From NCBI GenBank assembly GCA_026983685.1, contig JALSTO010000185.1, forward strand, positions 1 through 11,139: a DNA stretch of 11,139 nt, read 5' to 3'. The notes below the pieces were generated by a model, which was given only the letters and a program-made list of their open reading frames with translations, ran no database searches and was not told the DNA's origin. The position numbers and the translations under genes are program-made. The DNA comes from Aquificaceae bacterium. Its GTDB lineage: Bacteria > Aquificota > Aquificia > Aquificales > Aquificaceae. Numbering within the stretch: the first letter of the stretch is position 1; the number at the start of each line of letters is the position of its first letter. Positions 1 to 6,810 of this stretch are shown in pieces.

Positions 1-487
1 GGAAGAACTTCTCTTTACGATAGCCGAGTCCTCTCCCCACCTTTGTGTAGAAGCCATCCGCACCTATGAGGAAGTCAGCCTCAACCTTTCCCCTGCTTGT
101 CTCAACAGTTATCTTTTTCCCCTCCTCAAAGCTAAGGAACTCTGTTTCTTCCCAGAGCTCAACACCCTTGCTCAGAGCATCTTTAACGAGGAAATGGTCA
201 AAGCTCTTTCTATCTATTATGTAAGCCACCGCCCTCGGGGCGGTCCTTTCAACGAACTCCTCTCCTTTAAAGCCCAGAACCCCACCCTTTATCTCGTTCA
301 GGACCTCAGACTTCCAGCCCTCGGGAAGGAGGGAGATTGTTCTGGCGGAGAGACAGCCACCGCAGAGCTTGAACCTCGGAAGCCTTCTCTTCTCAATCAG
401 AAGAACCTTTGCTCCTTCCTGAGCTAAGGCGGAGGCACAGCCCGCACCTGCAGGTCCGGCACCAACAACGACTACATCGTACCTCAC
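1..487 (-). CDS. Geranylgeranyl reductase family FAD-dependent oxidoreductase, N-terminal part
   Basis: The visible 162 residues begin with a Rossmann FAD-binding fold: GAGPAG at residues 9-14 after the strand RYDVVVV, and an acidic end of the second strand (LLIEK, about 29-33). It then has the LCGGCLS segment (41-47), typical of the geranylgeranyl reductase/digeranylglycerophospholipid reductase-like flavoproteins, and ADFLIGADG (138-145), the second FAD-contacting motif of this class. Such enzymes reduce isoprenoid double bonds or act as other group-A flavin oxidoreductases; the substrate cannot be read here. The C-terminal part lies beyond the window edge. I chose the GTG at 487 because it immediately precedes the Rossmann strand. 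No good Shine-Dalgarno sits at normal spacing: GGGGAG is about 16 bases upstream. The gene is divergent from uppP, with 21 bp between start codons. Family assignment is fairly sure, exact function unknown. Confidence 0.8.
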   Translation of the reverse strand, partial: MRYDVVVVGAGPAGAGCASALAQEGAKVLLIEKRRLPRFKLCGGCLSARTISLLPEGWKSEVLNEIKGGVLGFKGEEFVERTAPRAVAYIIDRKSFDHFLVKDALSKGVELWEETEFLSFEEGKKITVETSRGKVEADFLIGADGFYTKVGRGLGYRKEKFF

Positions 488-499
488 AGCCTTTATAAT
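471..499 (+). promoter_or_regulatory. Predicted promoter of uppP (near-leaderless)
   Basis: A perfect TATAAT lies at 494-499, with a weak -35 (ACTACA, 471-476) 17 bp upstream. The ATG of uppP begins at 509, only 9 bases after the -10, and no Shine-Dalgarno precedes it, so a leaderless or nearly leaderless message is likely. The element overlaps the start region of the divergent flavoprotein gene; a GATAAT also reads on the minus strand at 498-503. Predicted from sequence only. Confidence 0.45.
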
Positions 500-508
500 T
501 ATCTCCCC

Positions 509-1279
509 ATGACACCCTCCGATGCCTTCCTTCTGGGAATAGTTGAAGGGCTGACCGAGTTTCTGCCAGTTTCCTCAACGGGGCACCTGATACTCACAGC
601 TCACATCCTCGGGGTTCCTCAGGATGAGTTCACAAAGAGCTTTGAGATAGCGATTCAACTCGGCTCAATACTTGCGGTGATATTTGTCTTTTTAGAGAGG
701 TTCATAAAGGACCTTGAGACGTGGAAGAGGATAATCCTCGCCTTCCTGCCCACGGGCGCTGTTGGCTTTCTACTCTACAAGCTCATAAAGGGATACCTTA
801 TCGGGAACGACCTTGTCGTGGTGATAAATCTGTTCCTCGGCGGGATAGTCCTGATCCTCGCGGACAGATACTGCGAGAGGTTCTGCTATCTCAGGGACAT
901 AGATGAGCTTCCCTTAGGGAAAGCTGTCATCATTGGACTCTTTCAGTCCCTTGCGGTCGTACCTGGAGTCTCAAGGTCTGGAGCGACGATAATAGGCGGA
1001 ATGCTGATGGGACTGAGCAGGAAGAGCTCAGCAGAGTTTTCCTTTATCCTTGCGGTCCCCACGATGCTCTCCGCGACGGCCTATGACCTTTTCAAGACAG
1101 GTCCGAGCTTTGATCAGTCCCAGTGGAGCCTTCTCGGGATAGGTTTTGCAACAGCCTTCATAACAGCCTTCCTGACGGTGAAGCTCTTTTTGAAGTTCCT
1201 GAACTCCCACGGGTTTACGATTTTCGGCATTTACAGGATGGCTGTAGCGGTCCTTTACGCTGCCGCCTTCTTGCTGTAG
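509..1279 (+). CDS. uppP: Undecaprenyl-diphosphate phosphatase UppP/BacA
   Basis: Integral membrane phosphatase that converts undecaprenyl diphosphate to the monophosphate lipid carrier used for peptidoglycan and other envelope polymers. At 256 residues it is of usual length. Both signature regions are present: EGLTEFLPVSSTGH at 13-26, with E13, E17 and H26 matching E. coli Glu17, Glu21 and His30, and PGVSRSGAT at 152-160, with R156 matching the catalytic Arg174. The rest is a run of hydrophobic helices, ending in a hydrophobic C terminus. The ATG at 509 gives the normal short N terminus before the first motif; the sequence before it lacks a Shine-Dalgarno (see the promoter at 471-499). The 3' end overlaps the convergent sco gene by 25 bp. 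The gene appears functionally unrelated to the oxidase cluster. High confidence. Confidence 0.96.
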   Translation: MTPSDAFLLGIVEGLTEFLPVSSTGHLILTAHILGVPQDEFTKSFEIAIQLGSILAVIFVFLERFIKDLETWKRIILAFLPTGAVGFLLYKLIKGYLIGNDLVVVINLFLGGIVLILADRYCERFCYLRDIDELPLGKAVIIGLFQSLAVVPGVSRSGATIIGGMLMGLSRKSSAEFSFILAVPTMLSATAYDLFKTGPSFDQSQWSLLGIGFATAFITAFLTVKLFLKFLNSHGFTIFGIYRMAVAVLYAAAFLL

Positions 1280-1956
1280 CGAAGGCGTGTTATCCTGACT
1301 ATCGTGTAGAGGAGGGTTCCTACAAAGCCGAGCATACCCACGAGGAAGAGGTGCCCTCTGAACTTTTCTGGAAGGGCTATCTCACCCCTTGCCATTCTCA
1401 GGGCGTTGGAGAACTCAAGCCTGTCAAAGCTCACTCCGTACATGTACTTTCTTATAACCATATCCCTGTCAAGGAAGACTATCAGGTTCGGATGGACAAA
1501 CTGCCTGCCCGGTAGGGTTGCGAAGCGAAAGTCAATGGCGTCAAGGAGTTTAAAGAGCTGGGACTTGTCCCTGACCAGAACAACCTTCCAGTTGTCCCCT
1601 TTTAGAGAATGCTTCTCTTTGAAAGCCTTAAGGTCGGATACCCTGTCCTGAGGGTCAAAGGTGAGGCTGAGGATATACACATCCTCAGCTTTCACAGAGC
1701 TCACCATCTTCTTGAGGCTCTCGGTTATTATCGGACAGGCTGAGGTGCAGCGGGTGTATATGGGACTCAGGATCACGGGTTTTCCCTTGAGGGAGTAAAG
1801 ATTGAACTCATTACCCTCCGAGTCAACCAGGACCACATCGGGGACAGGTTTGCCCAAAGTCCTGCTCTCGTTGGGGGGTATGCCGGTTCCACCAGTCTGG
1901 GCGTGGGAAAAAAGAAAAAGGAAGAAAAGGGGGACGAGGGGAGCCAGAAAACGCAT
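1255..1956 (-). CDS. SCO1/SenC-family copper chaperone of the B-family oxidase operon
   Basis: Thioredoxin-fold copper protein of 233 residues that is expected to deliver copper to the CuA site of an oxidase subunit II, here most likely CoxB2. An N-terminal hydrophobic segment (about 4-18, ending at SHAQ) is a probable signal sequence. The copper ligands are visible: the CTSACP motif (C70, C74) and H155 in FVHPNL. A second hydrophobic helix (about 202-220) near the C terminus, followed by basic residues, would anchor it with the copper domain outside the membrane. The ATG at 1956 follows a purine-rich GGAGGAGAGGTGAG and lies 1 bp after the coxA2 stop, so it is the last gene of that operon. 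It is a second SCO copy besides 6807-7607. Its 3' end overlaps convergent uppP by 25 bp. A disulfide reductase role rather than copper transfer is the main alternative. Confidence 0.92.
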   Translation of the reverse strand: MRFLAPLVPLFFLFLFSHAQTGGTGIPPNESRTLGKPVPDVVLVDSEGNEFNLYSLKGKPVILSPIYTRCTSACPIITESLKKMVSSVKAEDVYILSLTFDPQDRVSDLKAFKEKHSLKGDNWKVVLVRDKSQLFKLLDAIDFRFATLPGRQFVHPNLIVFLDRDMVIRKYMYGVSFDRLEFSNALRMARGEIALPEKFRGHLFLVGMLGFVGTLLYTIVRITRLRYSKKAAA

Positions 1957-1957
1957 C

Positions 1958-3712
1958 TCACCTCTCCTCCTTCAGGGATAGCTTCTCATCCGACTGGCTT
2001 TGGGTCTGTTGGAGCTGTTTCAGGGGTATGGGATACTGTTCATTGTAAGCGGGAGAGTTGTGGAAAACCCCCCTCTGGGTGACGTCATAGAGAGGAGGTA
2101 TGTAGGAAAGGACCGCAAGGACCACAGCGGCGACTGTCCATCCCTTGAGGTTGTTTAGAACGGGTGTCGGAGCATCGTGGTAGGCTTGGGCGATGGGAAA
2201 CTCAATGGTAGCCTCTCTCACCTTCGGGGCAAAGAGAGTTCCGAAGAAGGCTATCAGGAAGAGGACAAAGCCTATACCGAGGAGTGCACCACCGACAACG
2301 GAGAGCTGGGCATAGCCCACCCATTCGGGTCTGTAGAGGGGCGAGTCCGGGTTCAGGTAGGTGAGTCCCGCGTTCGTCCTTCTGGGAAAGCCTTCAAGGG
2401 CTCCACCGACCATCATTGCGTAGGAGAACATGAACATACCCTGCATCCAGAAGTAAGGTGCGAGCGCCGCGAGACCTTTGAACTTTACATCAGTTCCCCT
2501 GAGCTTTGAGACCATGTAAAGGGACATCCCGAGGAAGGAGAGCAGAACGAGACCACCTACGGTGGTGTGAAAGTGACCGGGAACGTAAGCAGTGTTGTGA
2601 ACGGTAAGGTTCAGGTTGTAAGAGGCATTAACTATCCCCGTTATACCGCCGAAGAAGAAGAGGACAAGACCTGCAAAAAGATAGGAGAAGAGCCACTTGT
2701 CTCCCTCAAGCCTCAGATACGGGAGCCTCGTCCACCAGTAGAACTTGGAGTTTCTGACCGACGGGTCCTCAGCCTTTGCGGTGTACTCAAGGGAGGCGGC
2801 AACGGTGAAGGCTGTTATAAGGCTTGGAAGGGCAACACAGAAGGTGAAGATAGCGTGTATCAGCTTCCAGACGTTACTTATCCCGGGTTCGGTAAACTGG
2901 TGGTGGAGACCAACCGGCAGTGAAAAGAGAAGGAACAGGACGAAAGCGAGCCTCCCCGCCGGGTCCGAGTATAGCTTTCCCTTCTCTGAAGCTATCTTAG
3001 GAAGCATTGTGTAGAGCATCACATAAGCGGGCAGGAGCCAGAAGTAAACAACCGGGTGTCCGAAGAACCAGAAGAGGGTCCTTGCGAGGAGAGGGTTTAT
3101 CTCATCAACCAAGCCAACTGATAGGGGAAAGAGCTGGAAGAGTATCTCAATAGCAACTGGAATTATCATTATCGTCCAGAGCGTGTGATTAACCATAACT
3201 CCAAAGACAGCGAGGGGTATCTTCTGATCCGGGTTCTCCCTCTTCCAGGCTATGGTGTTGGGAATCCAGTCAAAGAAGAAGGGAAGGAGAGAGCCAACAA
3301 CGAGGAGAACAGCGCCTATGTAAAAGGTCCAGTGTCCTATAAGAGGCGGGTAGAAGGTGTACAGGACGGTTGCCCTCTTGGTAAACATAGCCCAGGCCGC
3401 CATGAGTGTCCCGCCCACCATCAGAATCCAGGCGATCCACTGAACAGCAGGTCTGAGGGGCTTCTTCAGGGCATACATAACCACTCCGTTTCCGAAGGCA
3501 ACCGCAAAGAAGGTGGTAAAGACTATCGCGTTTATAACTCCGTGGAGGGTAAGCCCCTGATAATAATCAATGCCGAGGAAAGAGTCAGCCTTTATAATTC
3601 CAGCCCTGTAGAGGACCTGCATAACCCCGTGATAAATGCCGAACATAAGAAGGAGTATGGGAAAAACTATCTCACTCAGGATTATGAACCTTATGCTACC
3701 CTCAACTCTCAT
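1958..3712 (-). CDS. coxA2: Cytochrome c oxidase subunit I, B-family (ba3-like)
   Basis: Catalytic subunit of a heme-copper oxygen reductase, 584 residues with about 13 membrane helices. Metal ligands are in place: H57 (LTLHGV, low-spin heme), H219 and Y223 in FGHPVVYFWLLPAY (CuB and the His-Tyr cross-link), H270-H271 (LHHQF, CuB), and H380/H382 in VPGHFH (high-spin and low-spin heme). The motif GHPVVYFWLLPAY, the segment HHQFTEPGI and the absence of the A-family glutamate after HP place it with the B family (Thermus ba3 type). The pairing with a one-helix subunit II and a tiny IIa agrees. The ATG at 3712 has a strong AGGAGG that overlaps the coxB2 stop. In Aquifex aeolicus a ba3 oxidase of this kind is found in a supercomplex with bc1 and SQR. 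The C-terminal tail (about 560-584) is hydrophilic and rich in Gln, Ser and Lys. Confidence 0.96.
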   Translation of the reverse strand: MRVEGSIRFIILSEIVFPILLLMFGIYHGVMQVLYRAGIIKADSFLGIDYYQGLTLHGVINAIVFTTFFAVAFGNGVVMYALKKPLRPAVQWIAWILMVGGTLMAAWAMFTKRATVLYTFYPPLIGHWTFYIGAVLLVVGSLLPFFFDWIPNTIAWKRENPDQKIPLAVFGVMVNHTLWTIMIIPVAIEILFQLFPLSVGLVDEINPLLARTLFWFFGHPVVYFWLLPAYVMLYTMLPKIASEKGKLYSDPAGRLAFVLFLLFSLPVGLHHQFTEPGISNVWKLIHAIFTFCVALPSLITAFTVAASLEYTAKAEDPSVRNSKFYWWTRLPYLRLEGDKWLFSYLFAGLVLFFFGGITGIVNASYNLNLTVHNTAYVPGHFHTTVGGLVLLSFLGMSLYMVSKLRGTDVKFKGLAALAPYFWMQGMFMFSYAMMVGGALEGFPRRTNAGLTYLNPDSPLYRPEWVGYAQLSVVGGALLGIGFVLFLIAFFGTLFAPKVREATIEFPIAQAYHDAPTPVLNNLKGWTVAAVVLAVLSYIPPLYDVTQRGVFHNSPAYNEQYPIPLKQLQQTQSQSDEKLSLKEER

Positions 3713-3723
3713 CGCCTTACCTC

Positions 3724-4173
3724 CTACTTAACGACTATCTTCGCCTGCATAGCCTGGTGCCCAACACCGCAAAACTCATGGCAGACCACATGGTAAACAC
3801 CTGGTTTCGTGAATTTGTACCTGGCATAGTTCACCGTGCCCGGTATAGCCATAAGGTTCACAGTGGTCCCGTTAATGTGCATGCCGTGAACCACGTCCGC
3901 GGAGGTCAGGTATATGTCCACCGTTGATCCCGCAGGTATCTCTATCTCGGTCTGTCCCTGGTTGAAGTCAAAGAGCCACATCTTGGCGACGACATGGAGT
4001 TCGTATCTGTCCTTGGCGTGCTGGATCAATCTCCCTTCCTTGAAGGGCTCTACATCAGTTATACATGTGGGAAGGTCAATCCTCAGCCCCTTAGCCGCAT
4101 AGACTATGAGAACAAAGAAGAACAGGAGAAGGGCAACCGCTGTAGCTATCGCATTCCTCTCAGCCCTATCCAT
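3724..4173 (-). CDS. coxB2: Cytochrome c oxidase subunit II, B-family (ba3-like), CuA protein
   Basis: Short subunit II (149 residues) with a single N-terminal membrane helix (about 9-27) and a periplasmic cupredoxin domain. CuA ligands are complete: H96 in DVVHGMH, then C131, E133 (backbone), C135, H139 and M142 in CHEFCGVGHQAM. It accepts electrons from cytochrome c and passes them to CoxA2. The one-helix architecture and the DVVHGMHINGT segment resemble Thermus ba3 subunit II and differ from the two-helix CoxB1 of the neighbouring operon. No CxxCH is present, so there is no fused cytochrome c. The ATG at 4173 is preceded by TAAGGAGGTGGGGCT, in which the stop codon of subunit IIa forms part of the ribosome binding site, implying translational coupling. 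Confidence 0.96.
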   Translation of the reverse strand: MDRAERNAIATAVALLLFFFVLIVYAAKGLRIDLPTCITDVEPFKEGRLIQHAKDRYELHVVAKMWLFDFNQGQTEIEIPAGSTVDIYLTSADVVHGMHINGTTVNLMAIPGTVNYARYKFTKPGVYHVVCHEFCGVGHQAMQAKIVVK

Positions 4174-4185
4174 AGCCCCACCTCC

Positions 4186-4305
4186 TTAGTCCGCAAAGGT
4201 AAGCAAAAGCAGGTAGATAAGAAGCCAGAGAAAGACATAGAAGCCAAGTAGAAAACCAAAGAAGCTGATCGCTCCTGATGGAAAGAAATCCTCCTTTTCT
4301 CCCAT
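4186..4305 (-). CDS. Cytochrome ba3-type oxidase subunit IIa (39 residues)
   Basis: Small ORF found by reading the gap upstream of coxB2. It encodes 39 residues: a charged start (MGEKEDFFPSG), one hydrophobic helix (about 12-36) and a short LTFAD tail. The ATG at 4305 is preceded by ACAGGAGGTTGTGCC, an excellent Shine-Dalgarno at good spacing, and its TAA lies within the ribosome binding site of coxB2. Size, single helix and position directly before a B-family subunit II match subunit IIa of Thermus ba3 oxidase (34 residues), a helix that structurally replaces one of the two helices of ordinary subunit II. The same polypeptide is known in the Aquifex ba3 enzyme. It is the first gene of the IIa-coxB2-coxA2-sco operon. 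Sequence identity in such short helices is weak, so the call rests on context and architecture. Confidence 0.85.
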   Translation of the reverse strand: MGEKEDFFPSGAISFFGFLLGFYVFLWLLIYLLLLTFAD

Positions 4306-4318
4306 GGCACAACCTCCT

Positions 4319-4334
4319 GTTAGTTAGTTCTAAC
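4319..4334. promoter_or_regulatory. Putative operator, copy 1 (GTTAG-N6-CTAAC), in the IIa-coxB2-coxA2 leader
   Basis: GTTAGTTAGTTCTAAC: 5-bp inverted half-sites separated by 6 bp. It lies between the predicted transcription start (about 4341) and the Shine-Dalgarno of subunit IIa, where a bound repressor would block transcription. The same GTTAG-N6-YTAAM pattern recurs twice before sqr. Size and symmetry suit a TetR-family dimer; binding is inferred. Confidence 0.45.
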
Positions 4335-4347
4335 CTTACTAATTGAA

Positions 4348-4375
4348 ATTATAAAACCTTCAAGCTCAGGGTCAA
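4348..4375 (-). promoter_or_regulatory. Predicted sigma-70 promoter of the IIa-coxB2-coxA2-sco operon
   Basis: On the minus strand TTGACC (4375-4370) and a perfect TATAAT (4353-4348) are separated by 16 bp. The predicted start is near 4341, giving a leader of about 36 bases that contains operator copy 1 and the ribosome binding site. This makes the ba3-type operon transcriptionally independent of the coxC-coxA1 operon that ends just upstream. A tandem TTTAAATC repeat (4402-4417) lies upstream of the -35 box. Confidence 0.65.
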
Positions 4376-4401
4376 GAGGGTAAAAACCTTAATTCACGAT
4401 T

Positions 4402-4417
4402 TTTAAATCTTTAAATC
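4402..4417. repeat. Tandem 8-bp repeat TTTAAATC x2
   Basis: Two perfect adjacent copies of TTTAAATC. They also sit inside an inverted pair CGATTT (4397-4402) / AAATCG (4413-4418). The site is about 27 bp upstream of the -35 box of the subunit IIa promoter, where an UP element or activator site could be. It may simply be AT-rich spacer. Confidence 0.35.
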
Positions 4418-4435
4418 GCTATTAAATTAGAAGGT

Positions 4436-4454
4436 GAGGGGCTAAACGCCCCTC
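4436..4454 (-). terminator. Hairpin after coxA1, probable terminator of the coxC-senC-coxB1-coxA1 operon
   Basis: GAGGGGC-TAAAC-GCCCCTC forms a perfect 7-bp GC-rich stem with a 5-base loop (8 bp counting the flanking T-A pair), 32 bp beyond the coxA1 stop. On the minus strand it is followed by a modest T-containing stretch (TCTAATTTAA), not a clean T run, so termination may be partial. It separates the two oxidase operons. Confidence 0.55.
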
Positions 4455-4486
4455 AAAGAGAACGGCTCAGGAGGTTGCTCAAGCTT

Positions 4487-6100
4487 TTAAAAGACTGGCG
4501 GTGCCCCGTATTTATAGGGGTGGTAGTCGGGTTCTACCTTGGGATGTTCTTCTCCGAAGTTGTCAACGGGAGCAGGAGAGGGTATCCTCCACTCAAGGGA
4601 CTGAGACTGCCAGGGGTTGTCGGGAGCCTTCTCACCGCTAAGGAGCCCTTTAATTATACCTATGGTGAAGACGAGGACTCCCAGACCGAGTATAACAGCG
4701 CCCACGGTCTGTATCTGGTGGAGGGTTACCCACTCAGGTATAGGAGGATAGTCGGGGTACCTCCTTGGATTGCCGAGCATACCGACCACCATCTGGAAGA
4801 AGTAGAAGAGATTCGCCCCTATGAAGGTAAGCCAGAAGGAAAGCTTACCCATCCCTTCGGGATACATCTTTCCTGTCATCTTGGGGAACCAGTAGATTAT
4901 CGCTCCAAAGAGTCCGAGGGTTAGAGCCATCCCGAGAACGTAGTGGAAGTGTCCAACTATGAAGAGGGAGTCAGAGATTCCGAGGTCTATGGCAACCATG
5001 GCGTTAGGAATTCCTGTCAGACCACCTATGAGGAACATGAATATACCGCCGAGGGCATAGAGCATGGGAGACCTGAGGATTATCGCACCACCGTGGAGGG
5101 TTCCCATCCAGTTGAATATCTTTATACCAGTAGGAACAGCTATGAGTATGGTTGTATAGGACATTATTACCCTTGCCCAGTCGGGAACACCCGAGACGAA
5201 CATGTGGTGTATCCAGACCTCAAAGCTCAGGAGGGTTATACCCCACACTGCGAAGATCATGCTCTTGTATCCGAAGAGGGGTCTCCTTGCGAAAGTGGGA
5301 ACTATCTCGGAGAAGAAACCAAAAACGGGGAGTATCTGGACATAGACAACAGGGTGAGAGTAGAACCAGAATACGTTCTGATACAGAAGCGGGTCACCTC
5401 CCTTCGCAGGGTTGTAGAAGTTAGTCCCGAGGTACTTGTCAAGGAGAAGCATCGTGACCGCGCCCGCAAGGGAAGGAACACCGACGAGCTGTATGACGTT
5501 AGCAGCAATAAGGGTATGAACGAACATATTGGTGTTCCAGAAGTGGATACCGGGTGCCCTCATCTTTATGTAGGTGGTTATGAAGTTAACGGCGGTCGCT
5601 ATGGAAGATATACCTATCAGGTGGATTATGAAGACGTACAGGGCTGTAACACCCGCATCTCCGCTCGCTGAGTAGGGGGGGTATCCGGTCCACATCATCT
5701 TTATGTGGTTTCCGGGTATCAGCGTGAGCAGGACAAGAACGCTCGCTCCGAAGAATGCCCACCAGCTAAGGGCATTCAGCCTCGGGAAGGCAACATCCTT
5801 TGCCCCTATCATCAGCGGGAGCAGGAAGTTACCGAAACCACCTATGTGGGAGGCTATAGCCCACCACAGAAGCAGAACAGCACCGTGCCCTGTCAGGAGG
5901 TAGTTGTAGAAGTCCGGAGGAACAACCTGTTGTCCCGGGACTGTTTGCTCAAACCTTATGATGAGACCAAAGAGCCCCGCAACGAGGAAGAAGATGTAGG
6001 AGGTGGTAAGGTACATCAGCCCTATCTTCTTGTGATCCGTCGTGAAGAGCCACTCTTTAAAGCCCGCTCTCAGGTAAGGCACAGAGATAGCCTCTCTCAT
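4487..6100 (-). CDS. coxA1: Cytochrome c oxidase subunit I, A-family with YS motif (A2 type)
   Basis: Catalytic subunit, 537 residues with about 12 helices. Ligands: H72 (TGHG, low-spin heme), H249 and Y253 in FWFYSHPVVY (CuB and cross-linked Tyr), H298-H299 (CuB), and H384/H386 in VGHFHYV. The D-channel entrance residue D102 (IGAKDVAFPRLN) and K-channel lysine K327 (PTGIKIFNW) are present. The usual channel glutamate of the A1 type is absent and is replaced by the YS pair before HP, which defines the A2 subfamily (as in Rhodothermus and Thermus caa3 enzymes). The ATG at 6100 overlaps the coxB1 stop as ATGA and has TAAGGAGGTTGTGAG before it. It is the last gene of its operon; the hairpin at 4436-4454 follows. 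The C-terminal tail after residue 500 is hydrophilic and proline-rich. High confidence in function, good confidence in subfamily. Confidence 0.96.
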   Translation of the reverse strand: MREAISVPYLRAGFKEWLFTTDHKKIGLMYLTTSYIFFLVAGLFGLIIRFEQTVPGQQVVPPDFYNYLLTGHGAVLLLWWAIASHIGGFGNFLLPLMIGAKDVAFPRLNALSWWAFFGASVLVLLTLIPGNHIKMMWTGYPPYSASGDAGVTALYVFIIHLIGISSIATAVNFITTYIKMRAPGIHFWNTNMFVHTLIAANVIQLVGVPSLAGAVTMLLLDKYLGTNFYNPAKGGDPLLYQNVFWFYSHPVVYVQILPVFGFFSEIVPTFARRPLFGYKSMIFAVWGITLLSFEVWIHHMFVSGVPDWARVIMSYTTILIAVPTGIKIFNWMGTLHGGAIILRSPMLYALGGIFMFLIGGLTGIPNAMVAIDLGISDSLFIVGHFHYVLGMALTLGLFGAIIYWFPKMTGKMYPEGMGKLSFWLTFIGANLFYFFQMVVGMLGNPRRYPDYPPIPEWVTLHQIQTVGAVILGLGVLVFTIGIIKGLLSGEKAPDNPWQSQSLEWRIPSPAPVDNFGEEHPKVEPDYHPYKYGAPPVF

Positions 6101-6810
6101 CTCACAACCTCCTTATTTATTTCAGACTTGGCGAGGTTTGTTTCCCCCTTAAGCCAGAGGGCGAACTGCTCGGGAGGAACAACCTTTAGCTTGGTAAACA
6201 TGTGGGAGTGCCCCGTACCACAGTACTCCCTGCAGAAGACCCAGTACTCTCCGGGCTTGTTTATCTGAAACCACAGGTGGGTTATCCTCCCGGGAACCAT
6301 GTCCTCAGTTATCCTTGCGGGTTTAACGTAGAAGGAGTGGATAACATCAAGGGAGGTCAGAAGAGCCTTTACGGGTTTGCCTGCAGGGACAACTATCTTT
6401 TGATCCTCGGGTATGTCGTAGCTCGTCGGGTTGAAGGATGTAACTACTGTCTTGATGGTGTTTCCCTTGTCATCCAGATACTCAACCTGCCATCCCCACA
6501 TAAAGCCCGTAACCTTTATGGTCATGGCATCGGGCGGAGCGGTCCTTTGCTTCTTGAAGACCGCAAAGGAGTATGTTGCAAGGACGAGCACTATTATCGT
6601 TGGGACTATCGTCCATAGGGCTTCAAGTCCCCAGTGCCCATGCCTCTCATGATCACCTACTTCCCTTTCTCCGGGCTTGAACCTGTACTTCATGATGAAG
6701 TAAAGCCCGGGGACAGCAACCACTACATAGATCACTACCGCTACGACCAGCCAGACCGTAACGGCGTCGTACCACCACTTAGCAGGGTATGCAAGCACCT
6801 GCTCCATCAT
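6097..6810 (-). CDS. coxB1: Cytochrome c oxidase subunit II, A-family partner, CuA protein
   Basis: Subunit II of 237 residues with two membrane helices (about 17-40 and 66-84) and a periplasmic CuA cupredoxin domain. CuA ligands: H158 in DVIHSFYV, C193, E195, C197, H201 and M204 in CREYCGTGHSHM. The aromatic electron-entry segment GFMWGWQVEY (102-111) is also present. No CxxCH motif occurs, so unlike caa3 enzymes it lacks a fused cytochrome c and needs a separate donor. Two adjacent ATGs exist; the first (6810) is preferred because it overlaps the senC stop as ATGA and has GGGAGGTGTC before it. ATGA overlaps at both ends (senC and coxA1) show tight translational coupling. Confidence 0.96.
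   Translation of the reverse strand: MMEQVLAYPAKWWYDAVTVWLVVAVVIYVVVAVPGLYFIMKYRFKPGEREVGDHERHGHWGLEALWTIVPTIIVLVLATYSFAVFKKQRTAPPDAMTIKVTGFMWGWQVEYLDDKGNTIKTVVTSFNPTSYDIPEDQKIVVPAGKPVKALLTSLDVIHSFYVKPARITEDMVPGRITHLWFQINKPGEYWVFCREYCGTGHSHMFTKLKVVPPEQFALWLKGETNLAKSEINKEVVR

Noticed and set aside
4475..5671. Long plus-strand open frames opposite coxA1
   Set aside because: They are antisense shadows of a conserved subunit I gene: charged, low-complexity products with no ribosome binding site or recognisable motif.
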